Source of the DNA: Tritrichomonas musculus
Lineage: Eukaryota; Parabasalia; Tritrichomonadida; Tritrichomonadidae
Reading direction: 5' to 3'
NCBI GenBank assembly: GCA_039105265.1
Contig: JAPFFF010000092.1
Location: 1-64,000, forward strand
Length of the DNA stretch: 64,000 bases
The notes under the pieces are model-generated. The model had not been told where the DNA came from and did no database searches. It saw only the letters and a list, made by a program, of their open reading frames with translations. Below, piece by piece: positions 49,701 to 62,000 of the stretch. The translations under genes were made by a program, and so were the position numbers. Numbering within the stretch: position 1 is the first letter of the stretch; each line of letters begins with the position of its first letter.

Positions 49701-50625
49701 TCGATGTTTGTCTGTTGTAAGCATCGATGTTTGTCTGTTGTAAGCATCGATGTTTATCTGTTGTTAGCATCGATGTTTGTCTGTTGTAAGCATCGATGTT
49801 TGTCTGTTGTAAGCATCGATGTTTATCTGTTGTTAGCATCGATGTTTATCTGTTGTTAGCATCGATGTTTATCTGTTGTTAGCATCGATGTTTGTCTGTT
49901 GTAAGCATCGATGTTTGTCAATATTTAAGATAATATTATCTGGCGGTAGGATTATCTGGTTGTGGAATTTTGATCAACTAAAGTATAGTTAGTCTTTTCT
50001 GAAGAACCTTCAAAAAGTGGAAATCATTCAGAAAAAATAATCTAAATAAAATAATTGAAAAAAAAAAAACAAATCTTTTTATATTTTTACATAATTTTTA
50101 GACTACATACCGCCTAGCGGACGTCGAGCGAGGCTGAACGAAGCGAAGCCGAGTCGAGATCCCGCGGCTGGCGGTAAGAATCGGTAAAAATTTTTGTAAC
50201 ATAAAAAGATTATTTTATTATTTTTTTTATTTGATTATTTTTTCAGAATGATTTCCACTTTTTGAAGGTTCTTCAGAAAAGAATAACTATATTTGAGTTG
50301 ATCCTGGAATTTATCTGGCTATGAGATTAAACTATTTTATTTCTTTTTGATAAATTAATTAAAAAAAAAAAAAAAATAAAATAAAATAAAAAAAAAAAAA
50401 AAAAATAAAAAAATTAAATTCTATGAGCTTTATGAAAAAAATAACTGAAAATTTTTTTTATTAAAATATCTTAATCAAAAAGAAATAAAATAGTTTACAA
50501 TTATTATTACAAATGCAAATAATAATATACTTAAATTAATTATTATCCAAAATATTTTAAAACAATATGATGGCTGGATAAGTTCAGGTCTTATTTTTTT
50601 GGGGTTTTGTTTTATTATATTAAGA
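46767..50625 (-). mobile_element. Satellite-carrying Helitron-like element, unit 4 (inverted)
   Basis: This unit of 3,859 bases lies in reverse orientation and abuts unit 3 head-to-tail. The tail (46767-46977) has loop GCA, as in unit 1. The array is 46978-49919 (about 128 monomers) and the head is 49920-50625. It shares unit-1-specific marks: GGGATCTCGACTC in the core, CAGCCATCATATTG near the 5' end, the first seven monomers after the head, and CTAACGACAG in the last monomers. The 5' TC is preceded by an A (T at 50626 on the given strand). It is thus the mirror partner of unit 1, with an array about one eighth as long. Confidence 0.6.
46978..49919 (-). repeat. 23-bp satellite array of unit 4, about 128 copies
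   Basis: The array has the same monomer on the minus strand. Internal duplications of several hundred bases are visible; for example, the stretch at about 47760-48100 recurs at about 48240-48580. One monomer near 47510 is three bases short. Confidence 0.9.
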
Positions 50626-51770
50626 TAAAAAGTGACAAAATAGCTTGTATGCATTTTTTTAAAAAAACTGCTGATTAAAAGTTCATTCCCAATATAAATA
50701 TAATGTAATTTATCACTATTATATTTTTATTTATTTAATATAAATTCGGAGCTCTATAACAAGATATTAAAGATTCTTATTTATCGTTTTTTCATTTTCA
50801 AATTTTTTGAATTGCTAAAAATTTATGATAAAAAAAAGAAACTTCTCAGAACTTTTTTAAAAAAACTGCTGATTAAAAGTTCATTCCCAATATAAATATA
50901 ATGTAATTTATCACTATTATATATTTATTTATTTAATATAAATTCGGAGCTCTATAACAAGATATTAAATGATTTTAAATTTCTTTCAATATTTAAATAA
51001 CTATTGAAAAATTATAAATCTTAATTTGGTCAACTTTTATTAATTAAATGCTTTTTTATATTATTATATATATAAAAATAAAATAAAAAAAATTATTTTA
51101 TAAATAAAAATTTTAAATAATTTAACGAATTTTGATCGTCCTCCCACACATATGAATATATCAAATTTAAATAAGCAATATTTTAATATTTTATTTTATT
51201 AATAATTTATATTAAATATAATATATTAGTAAATATTAATTTATAATGATATATCCAGTTTTCATTAAGATAATGTTTAATTAATAAATAATGTAAAAAA
51301 TAGAAAATAAATATGTATATCACAGTTAACAATATATAATTTTAGCTTATTTTGATGCAATTAGATTTTATGTGTTATAATATGTTAAGTATTAAAAAAT
51401 AAAATGAAAATATTTTTTACTATAAAAATATTTTTTTTTCCTCCTATTCCTTTTATTGAATTATATTCTAATTAAACGAATCTATACATTTATTACATTA
51501 GTTTGTTAATGCTATTTAAATAAAAAAAAAGAAGAATTTATTCTCAATTATTTCATTTGATAATATGAATTATAATTCTTAATATACATTTTATAGATTA
51601 TTTTCTCAATTATTTAAACATAATTATCTCAATATATTATTAATATTATAAAATAAATAAATATATATATAAATGAATATAAATATATTAAGATTTAAAA
51701 TAGGTCACTAAATAATAAATAATGCTAATACTAGCAATTACATCAATTTTTATGAGTCCTGACCCCTCTT
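50626..51770. repeat. Very AT-rich intergenic DNA with a 117-bp direct duplication
   Basis: Two nearly identical copies (50655-50771 and 50853-50969), 198 bases apart, each contain ACTGCTGATTAAAAGTTC and GGAGCTCTATAACAAG. The rest is A/T runs with no gene seen. Confidence 0.7.
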
Positions 51771-51980
51771 CTGGATCTCTATCTAAAATCACAAAATTGA
51801 ATAATTAGGCAAATGATTTATTTGAAAAAATTGAATTCATTCAAATTTGGCATCTGGATCTCTATCTAAAATCACAAAATTGAATAATTAGGCAAATGAT
51901 TTATTTGAAAAAATTGAATTCATTCAAATTTGGCATCTGGATCTCTATCTAAAATCACAAAATTGAATAATTAGGCAAAT
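51771..51980 (+). repeat. 83-bp tandem repeat upstream of the ankyrin gene
   Basis: Units starting CTGGATCTCTATCTAAAATC begin at 51771, 51854 and 51937. The third is cut after 44 bases. The copies are essentially identical, so the duplication is recent. They end about 70 bases before the start codon. Confidence 0.9.
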
Positions 51981-52002
51981 CACAATTGGTACTTTTCTTT
52001 AG

Positions 52003-52035
52003 ATATTCAATATTGAATATTGAGATAAAATCATT
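52003..52035 (+). promoter_or_regulatory. Promoter of the ankyrin gene: palindrome and initiator
   Basis: A perfect 18-base palindrome ATATTCAATATTGAATAT (52003-52020) is followed by TCATT at 52031-52035. TCATT is a good match to the trichomonad initiator and puts the +1 A 18 bases before the ATG at 52051. The palindrome's position makes it a candidate binding site, which is inference. Confidence 0.5.
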
Positions 52036-52050
52036 ATTTTAATAAAAGTC

Positions 52051-53256
52051 ATGAGTTCTCAGGAACACTTGGACATGATGAAGGACATCCAAGAAAGCAT
52101 TCTGAATTTTCTTGAAGAAGAAGCTAAATCAGAAGAAAACTTACTAATCCTCGAAGACAAATTTGATAATTCAAAAATAAATGGTAACCAATATGATCTT
52201 TTGTCATTACTACACTTAATTTCCAAAATTGTGAATAATTTCCATCGTTTTTCCAATTTTTTCAGCAAAATCGAAAGAATTTTACTCTTTTTCAAAGAAG
52301 GTATCAAAAAATATTTTTCAAATTCAGAAATATTCAATATTTTTAAGAGCAACAAAAGGATTCTTTTATTTCTCATTGAACAGCAAATAATGGTTTTTGA
52401 TGAGTATATAGTAAGAAAAATTACGAAGACAGAAAAATACATAGAAGCCAAATATCCACAGTATTTTCAGCCAGAAATTCAGCTATTTATCAAAGAAAAG
52501 TGGTTCCCAAAACATGAAAACAACAACAAACAAAAAGAAGAAAATGGATGGGTTGAAGAGATAAAGAAAGAATTGCTCGAAAATTTTTATGAAAAACGAA
52601 AAGAAGGAGAAAATGACAGCCAAGTCAGTGAATTGATTCGAAAAGACATGATTACAGAATTTATTGCATACGTTACTCGAAATTGTGTCTCAGTTAACTC
52701 AAAAATTCAACCATCAATTTATGAAACAAATTCATTTTTACTTAAAAAGCTAAAAAAATCATATCGAAATCGCAAAGATGAAGAATTTTCATTGATTGAA
52801 TATGCTGTCTTTTTTGGCTCAATTCAAATATTTAATTACTTGCGACTTGAAGGTGTAGAATTAACACCATCGTTGTGGTCTTTGGCCATTCATGGTCGAA
52901 ATTCAGAAATGATTCACTTTCTGGAAGACAATCATGTTGAATTAGAGGATAAGTCATACAAACAAGTCTTTTATGAATCAATCAAATGCCACCACAACGA
53001 CATTGCAAATTACTTCATAAACAACTTCATACAAAGCAATGAAGAAAATTCACAGGATGCATTCAACCAATGTCTCAAATATTATAATTTCGCCTTTTTG
53101 AAAAGTAAATTCATTAGTGAATCTTCAATTTGCAACTTATGCAAGTACGATTATTGTGCATTTGTTGATGACCTTTTGAAAGACAAAGATATAGATGTAA
53201 ACAAAAAAGAAATTTTCAATATTCAGTTAATACAATTTCAAATGATAGTCATTTAA
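52051..53256 (+). CDS. Ankyrin/DUF3447-family protein, 5' part of a split gene
   Basis: This is a member of the large trichomonad ankyrin family. Residues 1-130 are helical, with the pattern FSKIERILLFFK...SNKRILLFLIE. Residues 131-240 hold the family segment PQYFQPEIQLFI...WFPK...FYEKRKEGENDS...IRKDM...IQPSIYETNSFL. Residues about 247-325 are the DUF3447-like region (EYAVFFGSIQIFNYLRL.GVELTPSLWSLAIHG...HFLEDN...SIKCHHNDIANYF). Degenerate ankyrin repeats follow to about residue 386 (LLKDKDIDVN). The last 14 residues are not family-like, because the frame runs toward the 25-bp repeats and stops at 53256. The rest of the ankyrin domain is found 5 kb further on. Ankyrin proteins bind other proteins; the specific role of this family is unknown. 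The start is supported by the initiator at 52031. Confidence 0.85.
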   Translation: MSSQEHLDMMKDIQESILNFLEEEAKSEENLLILEDKFDNSKINGNQYDLLSLLHLISKIVNNFHRFSNFFSKIERILLFFKEGIKKYFSNSEIFNIFKSNKRILLFLIEQQIMVFDEYIVRKITKTEKYIEAKYPQYFQPEIQLFIKEKWFPKHENNNKQKEENGWVEEIKKELLENFYEKRKEGENDSQVSELIRKDMITEFIAYVTRNCVSVNSKIQPSIYETNSFLLKKLKKSYRNRKDEEFSLIEYAVFFGSIQIFNYLRLEGVELTPSLWSLAIHGRNSEMIHFLEDNHVELEDKSYKQVFYESIKCHHNDIANYFINNFIQSNEENSQDAFNQCLKYYNFAFLKSKFISESSICNLCKYDYCAFVDDLLKDKDIDVNKKEIFNIQLIQFQMIVI

Positions 53257-53277
53257 TTACGTCAAAATCATATCTTT

Positions 53278-56200
53278 CAATGGAATTCAAAATCATATCT
53301 TTCAATGTAATTCAAAATCATATCTTTCAATGGAATTCAAAATCATATCTTTCAATGGAATTCAAAATCATATCTTTCAATGGAATTCAAAATCATATCT
53401 TTCAATGAAATTCAAAATCATATCTTTCAATGGAATTCAAAATCATATCTTTCAATGGAATTCAAAATCATATCTTTCAATGAAATTCAAAATCATATCT
53501 TTCAATGGAATTCAAAATCATATCTTTCAATGAAATTCAAAATCATATCTTTCAATGAAATTCAAAATCATATCTTTCAATGGAATTCAAAATCATATCT
53601 TTCAATGGAATTCAAAATCATATCTTTCAATGAAATTCAAAATCATATCTTTCAATGAAATTCAAAATCATATCTTTCAATGGAATTCAAAATCATATCT
53701 TTCAATGGAATTCAAAATCATATCTTTCAATGGAATTCAAAATCATATCTTTCAATGAAATTCAAAATCATATCTTTCAATAACATTCAAAATCATATCT
53801 TCGAATGAAATTTTGATATAATAATAATTTATAAGACAGCATTATATTTGGCAGTTGAAAAAGAAAACATTGAAATTGTGAAACTTTTATTAAGTAATGA
53901 CAAACTTGATATCAATGTTCTTAATATTTTCTTTAATTTTTTATAAAATTTCAAATCATATCTTTCAATGGAATTCAAAATCATATCTTTCAATGTAATT
54001 CAAAATCATATCTTTCAATAGAATTCAAAATCATATCTTTCAATTTCATTCAAAATCATATCTTTCAATGGAATTCAAAATCATATCTTTCAATTTCATT
54101 CAAAATCATATCTTTCAATGTAATTCAAAATCATATCTTTCAATAACATTCAAAATCATATCTTTCAATGGAATTCAAAATCATATCTTTCAATCTAATT
54201 CAAAATCATATCTTTCAATTGGATTCAAAATCATATCTTTCAATGAAATTCAAAATCATATCTTTCAATGGAATTCAAAATCATATCTTTAAATTTCATT
54301 CAAAATCATATCTTTCAATAGAATTCAAAATCATATCTTTCAATGGAATTCAAAATCATATCTTTCAATTGGATTCAAAATCATATCTTTCAATGAAATT
54401 CAAAATCATATCTTTCAATGGAATTCAAAATCATATCTTTAAATTTCATTCAAAATCATATCTTCGAATGAAATTTTGATATAATAATAATTTATAAGAC
54501 AGCATTATATTTGGCAGTTGAAAAAGAAAACATTGAAATTGTGAAACTTTTATTAAGTAATGACAAACTTGATATCAATGTTCTTAATATTTTCTTTAAT
54601 TTTTTATAAAATTTCAAATCATATCTTTCAATGTAATTCAAAATCATATCTTTCAATGTAATTCAAAATCATATCTTTCAATTTCATTCAAAATCATATC
54701 TTTCAATGGAATTCAAAATCATATCTTTCAATAACATTCAAAATCATATCTTTCAATAGAATTCAAAATCATATCTTTCAATCTAATTCAAAATCATATC
54801 TTTCAATGGAATTCAAAATCATATCTTTCAATGTAATTCAAAATCATATCTTTCAATGTAATTCAAAATCATATCTTTCAATAGAATTCAAAATCATATC
54901 TTTCAATGGAATTCAAAATCATATCTTTCAATGGAATTCAAAATCATATCTTTCAATGGAATTCAAAATCATATCTTTCAATAGAATTCAAAATCATATC
55001 TTTCAATGTAATTCAAAATCATATCTTTCAATGGAATTCAAAATCATATCTTTCAATGTAATTCAAAATCATATCTTTCAATGGAATTCAAAATCATATC
55101 TTTCAATGGAATTCAAAATCATATCTTTCAATGTAATTCAAAATCATATCTTTCAATGGAATTCAAAATCATATCTTCGAATGAAATTTTGATATAATAA
55201 TAATTTATAAGACAGCATTATATTTGGCAGTTGAAAAAGAAAACATTGAAATTGTGAAACTTTTATTAAGTAATGACAAACTTGATATCAATCTTGGATA
55301 TATTTTTCATAATTTTTTATAAAATTTCAAATCATATCTTTCAATTCTATTCAAAATCATATCTTTCAATTTCATTCAAAGTCATATCTTTCAATGGAAT
55401 TCAAAATCATATCTTTCAATAACATTCAAAATCATATCTTCGAATGAAATTTTGATATAATAATAATTTATAAGACAGCATTATATTTGGCAGTTGAAAA
55501 AGAAAACATTGAAATTGTGAAACTTTTATTAAGTAATGACAAACTTGATATCAATGTTCTTAATATTTTCTTTAATTTTTTATAAAATTTCAAATCATAT
55601 CTTTCAATGGAATTCAAAATCATATCTTTCAATGTAATTCAAAATCATATCTTTCAATGGAATTCAAAATCATATCTTTCAATGGAATTCAAAATCATAT
55701 CTTCGAATGAAATTTTGATATAATAATAATTTATAAGACAGCATTATATTTGGCAGTTGAAAAAGAAAACATTGAAATTGTGAAACTTTTATTAAGTAAT
55801 GACAAACTTGATATCAATGTTCTTAATATTTTCTTTAATTTTTTATAAAATTTCAAATCATATCTTTCAATGGAATTCAAAATCATATCTTTCAATGTAA
55901 TTCAAAATCATATCTTTCAATGGAATTCAAAATCATATCTTTCAATGGAATTCAAAATCATATCTTCGAATGAAATTTTGATATAATAATAATTTATAAG
56001 ACAGCATTATATTTGGCAGTTGAAAAAGAAAACATTGAAATTGTGAAACTTTTATTAAGTAATGACAAACTTGATATCAATGTTCTTAATATTTTCTTTA
56101 ATTTTTTATAAAATTTCAAATCATATCTTTCAATGGAATTCAAAATCATATCTTTCAATAGAATTCAAAATCATATCTTTCAATGAAATTCAAAATCATA

Positions 56201-58338
56201 TCTTTCAATGGAATTCAAAATCATATCTTTCAATGGAATTCAAAATCATATCTTTCAATAACATTCAAAATCATATCTTCGAATGAAATTTTGATATAAT
56301 AATAATTTATAAGACAGCATTATATTTGGCAGTTGAAAAAGAAAACATTGAAATTGTGAAACTTTTATTAAGTAATGACAAACTTGATATCAATGTTCTT
56401 AATATTTTCTTTAATTTTTTATAAAATTTCAAATCATATCTTTCAATGTAATTCAAAATCATATCTTTCAATGTAATTCAAAATCATATCTTTCAATTTC
56501 ATTCAAAATCATATCTTTCAATGGAATTCAAAATCATATCTTTCAATGGAATTCAAAATCATATCTTTCAATCTAATTCAAAATCATATCTTTCAATGTA
56601 ATTCAAAATCATATCTTTCAATGGAATTCAAAATCATATCTTTCAATGAAATTCAAAATCATATCTTTCAATAACATTCAAAATCATATCTTCGAATGAA
56701 ATTTTGATATAATAATAATTTATAAGACAGCATTATATTTGGCAGTTGAAAAAGAAAACATTGAAATTGTGAAACTTTTATTAAATAATGACAAACTTGA
56801 TATCAATGTTCTTAATATTTTCTTTAATTTTTTATAAAATTTCAAATCATATCTTTCAATGTAATTCAAAATCATATCTTTCAATGTAATTCAAAATCAT
56901 ATCTTTCAATGGAATTCAAAATCATATCTTTCAATGGAATTCAAAATCATATCTTTCAATGTAATTCAAAATCATATCTTTCAATGGAATTCAAAATCAT
57001 ATCTTTCAATGTAATTCAAAATCATATCTTTCAATAACATTCAAAATCATATCTTTCAATGTAATTCAAAATCATATCTTTCAATGTAATTCAAAATCAT
57101 ATCTTTCAATAACATTCAAAATCATATCTTCGAATGAAATTTTGATATAATAATAATTTATAAGACAGCATTATATTTGGCAGTTGAAAAAGAAAACATT
57201 AAAATTGTGAAACTTTTATTAAGTAATGACAAACTTGATATCAATGTTCTTAATATTTTCTTTAATTTTTTATAAAATTTCAAATCATATCTTTCAATGG
57301 AATTCAAAATCATATCTTTCAATGTAATTCAAAATCATATCTTTCAATAGAATTCAAAATCATATCTTTCAATGTAATTCAAAATCATATCTTTCAATGA
57401 AATTCAAAATCATATCTTTCAATGGAATTCAAAATCATATCTTTCAATGGAATTCAAAATCATATCTTTCAATGTAATTCAAAATCATATCTTTCAATAC
57501 TATTCAAAATCATATCTTTCAATGGAATTCAAAATCATATCTTTCAATAGAATTCAAAATCATATCTTTCAATGGAATTCAAAATCATATCTTTCAATGG
57601 AATTCAAAATCATATCTTTCAATACTATTCAAAATCATATCTTTCAATGAAATTCAAAATCATATCTTTCAATGTAATTCAAAATCATATCTTTCAATGG
57701 AATTCAAAATCATATCTTTCAATGGAATTCAAAATCATATCTTTCAATGTAATTCAAAATCATATCTTTCAATGGAATTCAAAATCATATCTTTCAATAG
57801 AATTCAAAATCATATCTTTCAATGAAATTCAAAATCATATCTTTCAATGTAATTCAAAATCATATCTTTCAATGTAATTCAAAATCATATCTTTCAATAA
57901 CATTCAAAATCATATCTTCGAATGAAATTTTGATATAATAATAATTTATAAGACAGCATTATATTTGGCAGTTGAAAAAGAAAACATTGAAATTGTGAAA
58001 CTTTTATTAAGTAATGACAAACTTGATATCAATGTTCTTAATATTTTCTTTAATTTTTTATAAAATTTCAAATCATATCTTTCAATGTAATTCAAAATCA
58101 TATCTTTCAATGTAATTCAAAATCATATCTTTCAATGGAATTCAAAATCATATCTTTCAATGGAATTCAAAATCATATCTTTCAATGGAATTCAAAATCA
58201 TATCTTTCAATCTAATTCAAAATCATATCTTTCAATTCTATTCAAAATCATATCTTTCAATTCTATTCAAAATCATATCTTTCAATAACATTCAAAATCA
58301 TATCTTTCAATAACATTCAAAATCATATCTTCGAATGA
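53278..58338 (+). repeat. 25-bp repeat clusters with ten ankyrin-segment copies
   Basis: The 25-bp monomer has a 22-base conserved core (starts ATTCAAAATC, ends CTTTCAAT) and a three-base block. The blocks seen are GGA, GTA, GAA, AGA, AAC, TTC, CTA, TGG, TCT and ACT. Clusters of 3 to about 24 monomers alternate with a near-identical cassette of about 155 bases. Each cassette encodes the ankyrin segment KTALYLAVEKENIEIVKLLL-SNDKLDIN followed by TAA. Cassettes start near 53800, 54461, 55175, 55440, 55701, 55973, 56280, 56690, 57129 and 57917. An eleventh near 58330 runs into the real 3' part of the gene. Only the copy near 55175 has a different end. Because 25 is not a multiple of three, all frames pass through the repeat. 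The open frames here are not genes. Confidence 0.9.
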
Positions 58339-58938
58339 AATTTTGATATAATAATAATTTATAAGACAGCATTATATTTGGCAGTTGAAAAAGAAAACAT
58401 TGAAATTGTGAAGCTTTTGCTAGCTAATGAAAATCTTAATATTAATGTATCATGTAAGTCAGAAAAAAATGAATTTTATCAAAACAAAAAAGAGATAATT
58501 GACTTGTCTCCATTACTTTTTGCAATTGACCATGACCAAGTTGAAATTATTCAATTATTTCTTTCAAATGAATTTATCAATATATCAGACAAAATTGATA
58601 TAAATAGCAGATCAATGAAAGCAATATTTGGCAATGAAATCGAAATTTTTGAGCAAACAGCATTATACATGTCTATTGAGAAACAAAACATTAATGCAAT
58701 CAAGTCATTGTTGGGTAGGCCAGATATTGATATTAATGAAAAATCATTCCATCTCTCAGGCAATAATCAAATGGAAGAGAAGACAGCATTGCATCTTGCA
58801 GTTGAAATAGGAAATCCTGAAATAATAAAACTTTTGCTCGAAAAGAAAGAGATTGACATTAATATTGAAGATAGTCATGGGAAAAAACCAATCGACTATT
58901 CTGAAAATTACGAAATTAAGCAATTACTTTCAAAATGA
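58339..58938 (+). pseudogene. Ankyrin gene, 3' part separated from its start
   Basis: A 199-codon frame without its own early ATG encodes about five ankyrin repeats: KTALYLAVEKENIEIVKLLL, LSPLLFAIDHDQVEIIQLFL, QTALYMSIEKQNINAIKSLL, KTALHLAVEIGNPEIIKLLL, and a short capping unit ending YEIKQLLSK. Spacers of the form DINVS or DINE precede each unit. This is the expected C-terminal half of the protein starting at 52051, same strand and family. Its first repeat is the parent of, or sister to, the ten amplified cassettes, but differs from them in the last third (KLLLANENLNIN against KLLLSNDKLDIN). Splicing over the 5-kb gap seems unlikely, since no trichomonad-type intron ends were seen, so the gene is probably inactive or makes only the N-terminal half. 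It ends with TGA. Confidence 0.75.
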
Positions 58939-59055
58939 TTTTCTTTTCATTTTAAAATAGCAATTAATAAACAATAATAATAATTAATTATGTTTCATCA
59001 TTATATTTGTAAATCAAGTAAGCATGATAATTTAAATATATATTGAAATATTATA
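58939..59055. other. Short AT-rich 3' flank of the ankyrin gene
   Basis: The flank is plain AT-rich sequence with several AATAATAA runs between the ankyrin stop codon and the inverted 25-bp array. It forms part of the loop between the two opposed arrays. Confidence 0.5.
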
Positions 59056-62000
59056 ATATGATTTTGAATTTTATTGAAAGATATGATTCTGAATTCCATT
59101 GAAAGATATGATTTTGAATTCCATTGAAAGATATGATTTTGAATTCCATTGAAAGATATGATTCTGAATTCCATTGAAAGATATGATTTTGAATTACATT
59201 GAAAGATATGATTTTGAATTCTATTGAAAGATATGATTTTGAATTCCATTGAAAGATATGATTTTGAATTCCATTGAAAGATATGATTTTGAATTCCATT
59301 GAAAGATATGATTCTGAATTCCATTGAAAGATATGATTTTGAATAGTATTGAAAGATATGATTTTGAATTACATTGAAAGATATGATTTTGAATTACATT
59401 GAAAGATATGATTTTGAATTCCATTGAAAGATATGATTTTGAATTTTATTGAAAGATATGATTCTGAATTCCATTGAAAGATATGATTTTGAATTCCATT
59501 GAAAGATATGATTCTGAATTCCATTGAAAGATATGATTTTGAATTCCATTGAAAGATATGATTTTGAATTCCATTGAAAGATATGATTTTGAATTCCATT
59601 GAAAGATATGATTTTGAATTCCATTGAAAGATATGATTTTGAATTCCATTGAAAGATATGATTTTGAATTCCATTGAAAGATATGATTTTGAATTCCATT
59701 GAAAGATATGATTTTGAATTCCATTGAAAGATATGATTTTGAATTCCATTGAAAGATATGATTTTGAATTACATTGAAAGATATGATTTTGAATTCCATT
59801 GAAAGATATGATTTTGAATTCCATTGAAAGATATGATTTTGAATTCCATTGAAAGATATGATTTTGAATGTTATTGAAAGATATGATTTTGAATTCCATT
59901 GAAAGATATGATTTTGAATTCCATTGAAAGATATGATTTTGAATTCCATTGAAAGATATGATTTTGAATTCCATTGAAAGATATGATTTTGAATTCCATT
60001 GAAAGATATGATTTTGAATTCCATTGAAAGATATGATTTTGAATTCCATTGAAAGATATGATTTTGAATAGTATTGAAAGATATGATTTTGAATTCTATT
60101 GAAAGATATGATTTTGAATTCTATTGAAAGATATGATTTTGAATTCCATTGAAAGATATGATTTTGAATTCCATTGAAAGATATGATTTTGAATTCCATT
60201 GAAAGATATGATTTTGAATTCCATTGAAAGATATGATTTTGAATTCCATTGAAAGATATGATTTTGAATTCCATTGAAAGATATGATTCTGAATTCCATT
60301 GAAAGATATGATTTTGAATTCCATTGAAAGATATGATTTTGAATTCTATTGAAAGATATGATTTTGAATTCTATTGAAAGATATGATTTTGAATTCCATT
60401 GAAAGATATGATTTTGAATTCCATTGAAAGATATGATTTTGAATTCCATTGAAAGATATGATTTTGAATGAAATTGAAAGATATGATTTTGAATTCCATT
60501 GAAAGATATGATTTTGAATTCCATTGAAAGATATGATTTTGAATTCTATTGAAAGATATGATTTTGAATTCTATTAAAAGATATGATTTTGAATAGAATT
60601 GAAAGATATGATTTTGAATTCCATTGAAAGATATGATTTTGAATGTTATTGAAAGATATGATTTTGAATTCCATTGAAAGATATGATTTTGAATTCCATT
60701 GAAAGATATGATTTTGAATTCCATTGAAAGATATGATTTTGAATTCCATTGAAAGATATGATTTTGAATTCCATTGAAAGATATGATTTTGAATTCCATT
60801 GAAAGATATGATTTTGAATTCCATTGAAAGATATGATTTTGAATTCCTTTGAAAGATATGATTTTGAATAGTATTGAAAGATATGATTTTGAATTCTATT
60901 GAAAGATATGATTTTGAATTCCATTGAAAGATATGATTTTGAATTCCATTGAAAGATATGATTTTGAATTCCATTGAAAGATATGATTTTGAATTCCATT
61001 GAAAGATATGATTTTGAATAGTATTGAAAGATATGATTTTGAATAGTATTGAAAGATATGATTTTGAATTCCATTGAAAGATATGATTTTGAATTCCATT
61101 GAAAGATATGATTTTGAATTCCATTGAAAGATATGATTTTGAATTACATTGAAAGATATGATTTTGAATTCCATTGAAAGATATGATTTTGAATTCCATT
61201 GAAAGATATGATTTTGAATTCCATTGAAAGATATGATTTTGAATTCCATTGAAAGATATGATTTTGAATTACATTGAAAGATATGATTTTGAATTCCATT
61301 GAAAGATATGATTTTGAATTCCATTGAAAGATATGATTTTGAATTCTATTGAAAGATATGATTTTGAATTCCATTGAAAGATATGATTTTGAATTCCATT
61401 GAAAGATATGATTTTGAATTCCATTGAAAGATATGATTTTGAATTACATTGAAAGATATGATTTTGAATTCCATTGAAAGATATGATTTTGAATTCTATT
61501 GAAAGATATGATTTTGAATTCTATTGAAAGATATGATTTTGAATTCCATTGAAAGATATGATTTTGAATTCCATTGAAAGATATGATTTTGAATTCCATT
61601 GAAAGATATGATTTTGAATTCCATTGAAAGATATGATTTTGAATTACATTGAAAGATATGATTTTGAATTCCATTGAAAGATATGATTTTGAATTCCATT
61701 GAAAGATATGATTTTGAATTCCATTGAAAGATATGATTTTGAATTACATTGAAAGATATGATTTTGAATTCCATTGAAAGATATGATTTTGAATTCTATT
61801 GAAAGATATGATTTTGAATTCTATTGAAAGATATGATTTTGAATTCCATTGAAAGATATGATTTTGAATTCCATTGAAAGATATGATTTTGAATTCCATT
61901 GAAAGATATGATTTTGAATTCCATTGAAAGATATGATTTTGAATAGTATTGAAAGATATGATTTTGAATAGTATTGAAAGATATGATTTTGAATTCCATT

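Noticed and set aside
16635-50000. Dozens of 65-93-codon frames on both strands in the 23-bp arrays
   Set aside because: They are a direct result of a 69-base (3 x 23) translation period in a stop-poor monomer. Identical frames occur on both strands and have no promoter or start of their own.
15958-50625. One simple inverted segmental duplication
   Set aside because: Similarity between the two dimers stops exactly at the element ends, and their flanks differ on both sides.
53257-58348. A 5-kb intron joining the two ankyrin parts
   Set aside because: No trichomonad-type 5' splice site or branch/3' splice motif was seen at the edges. The interior contains coding-repeat copies, which points to insertion and amplification.
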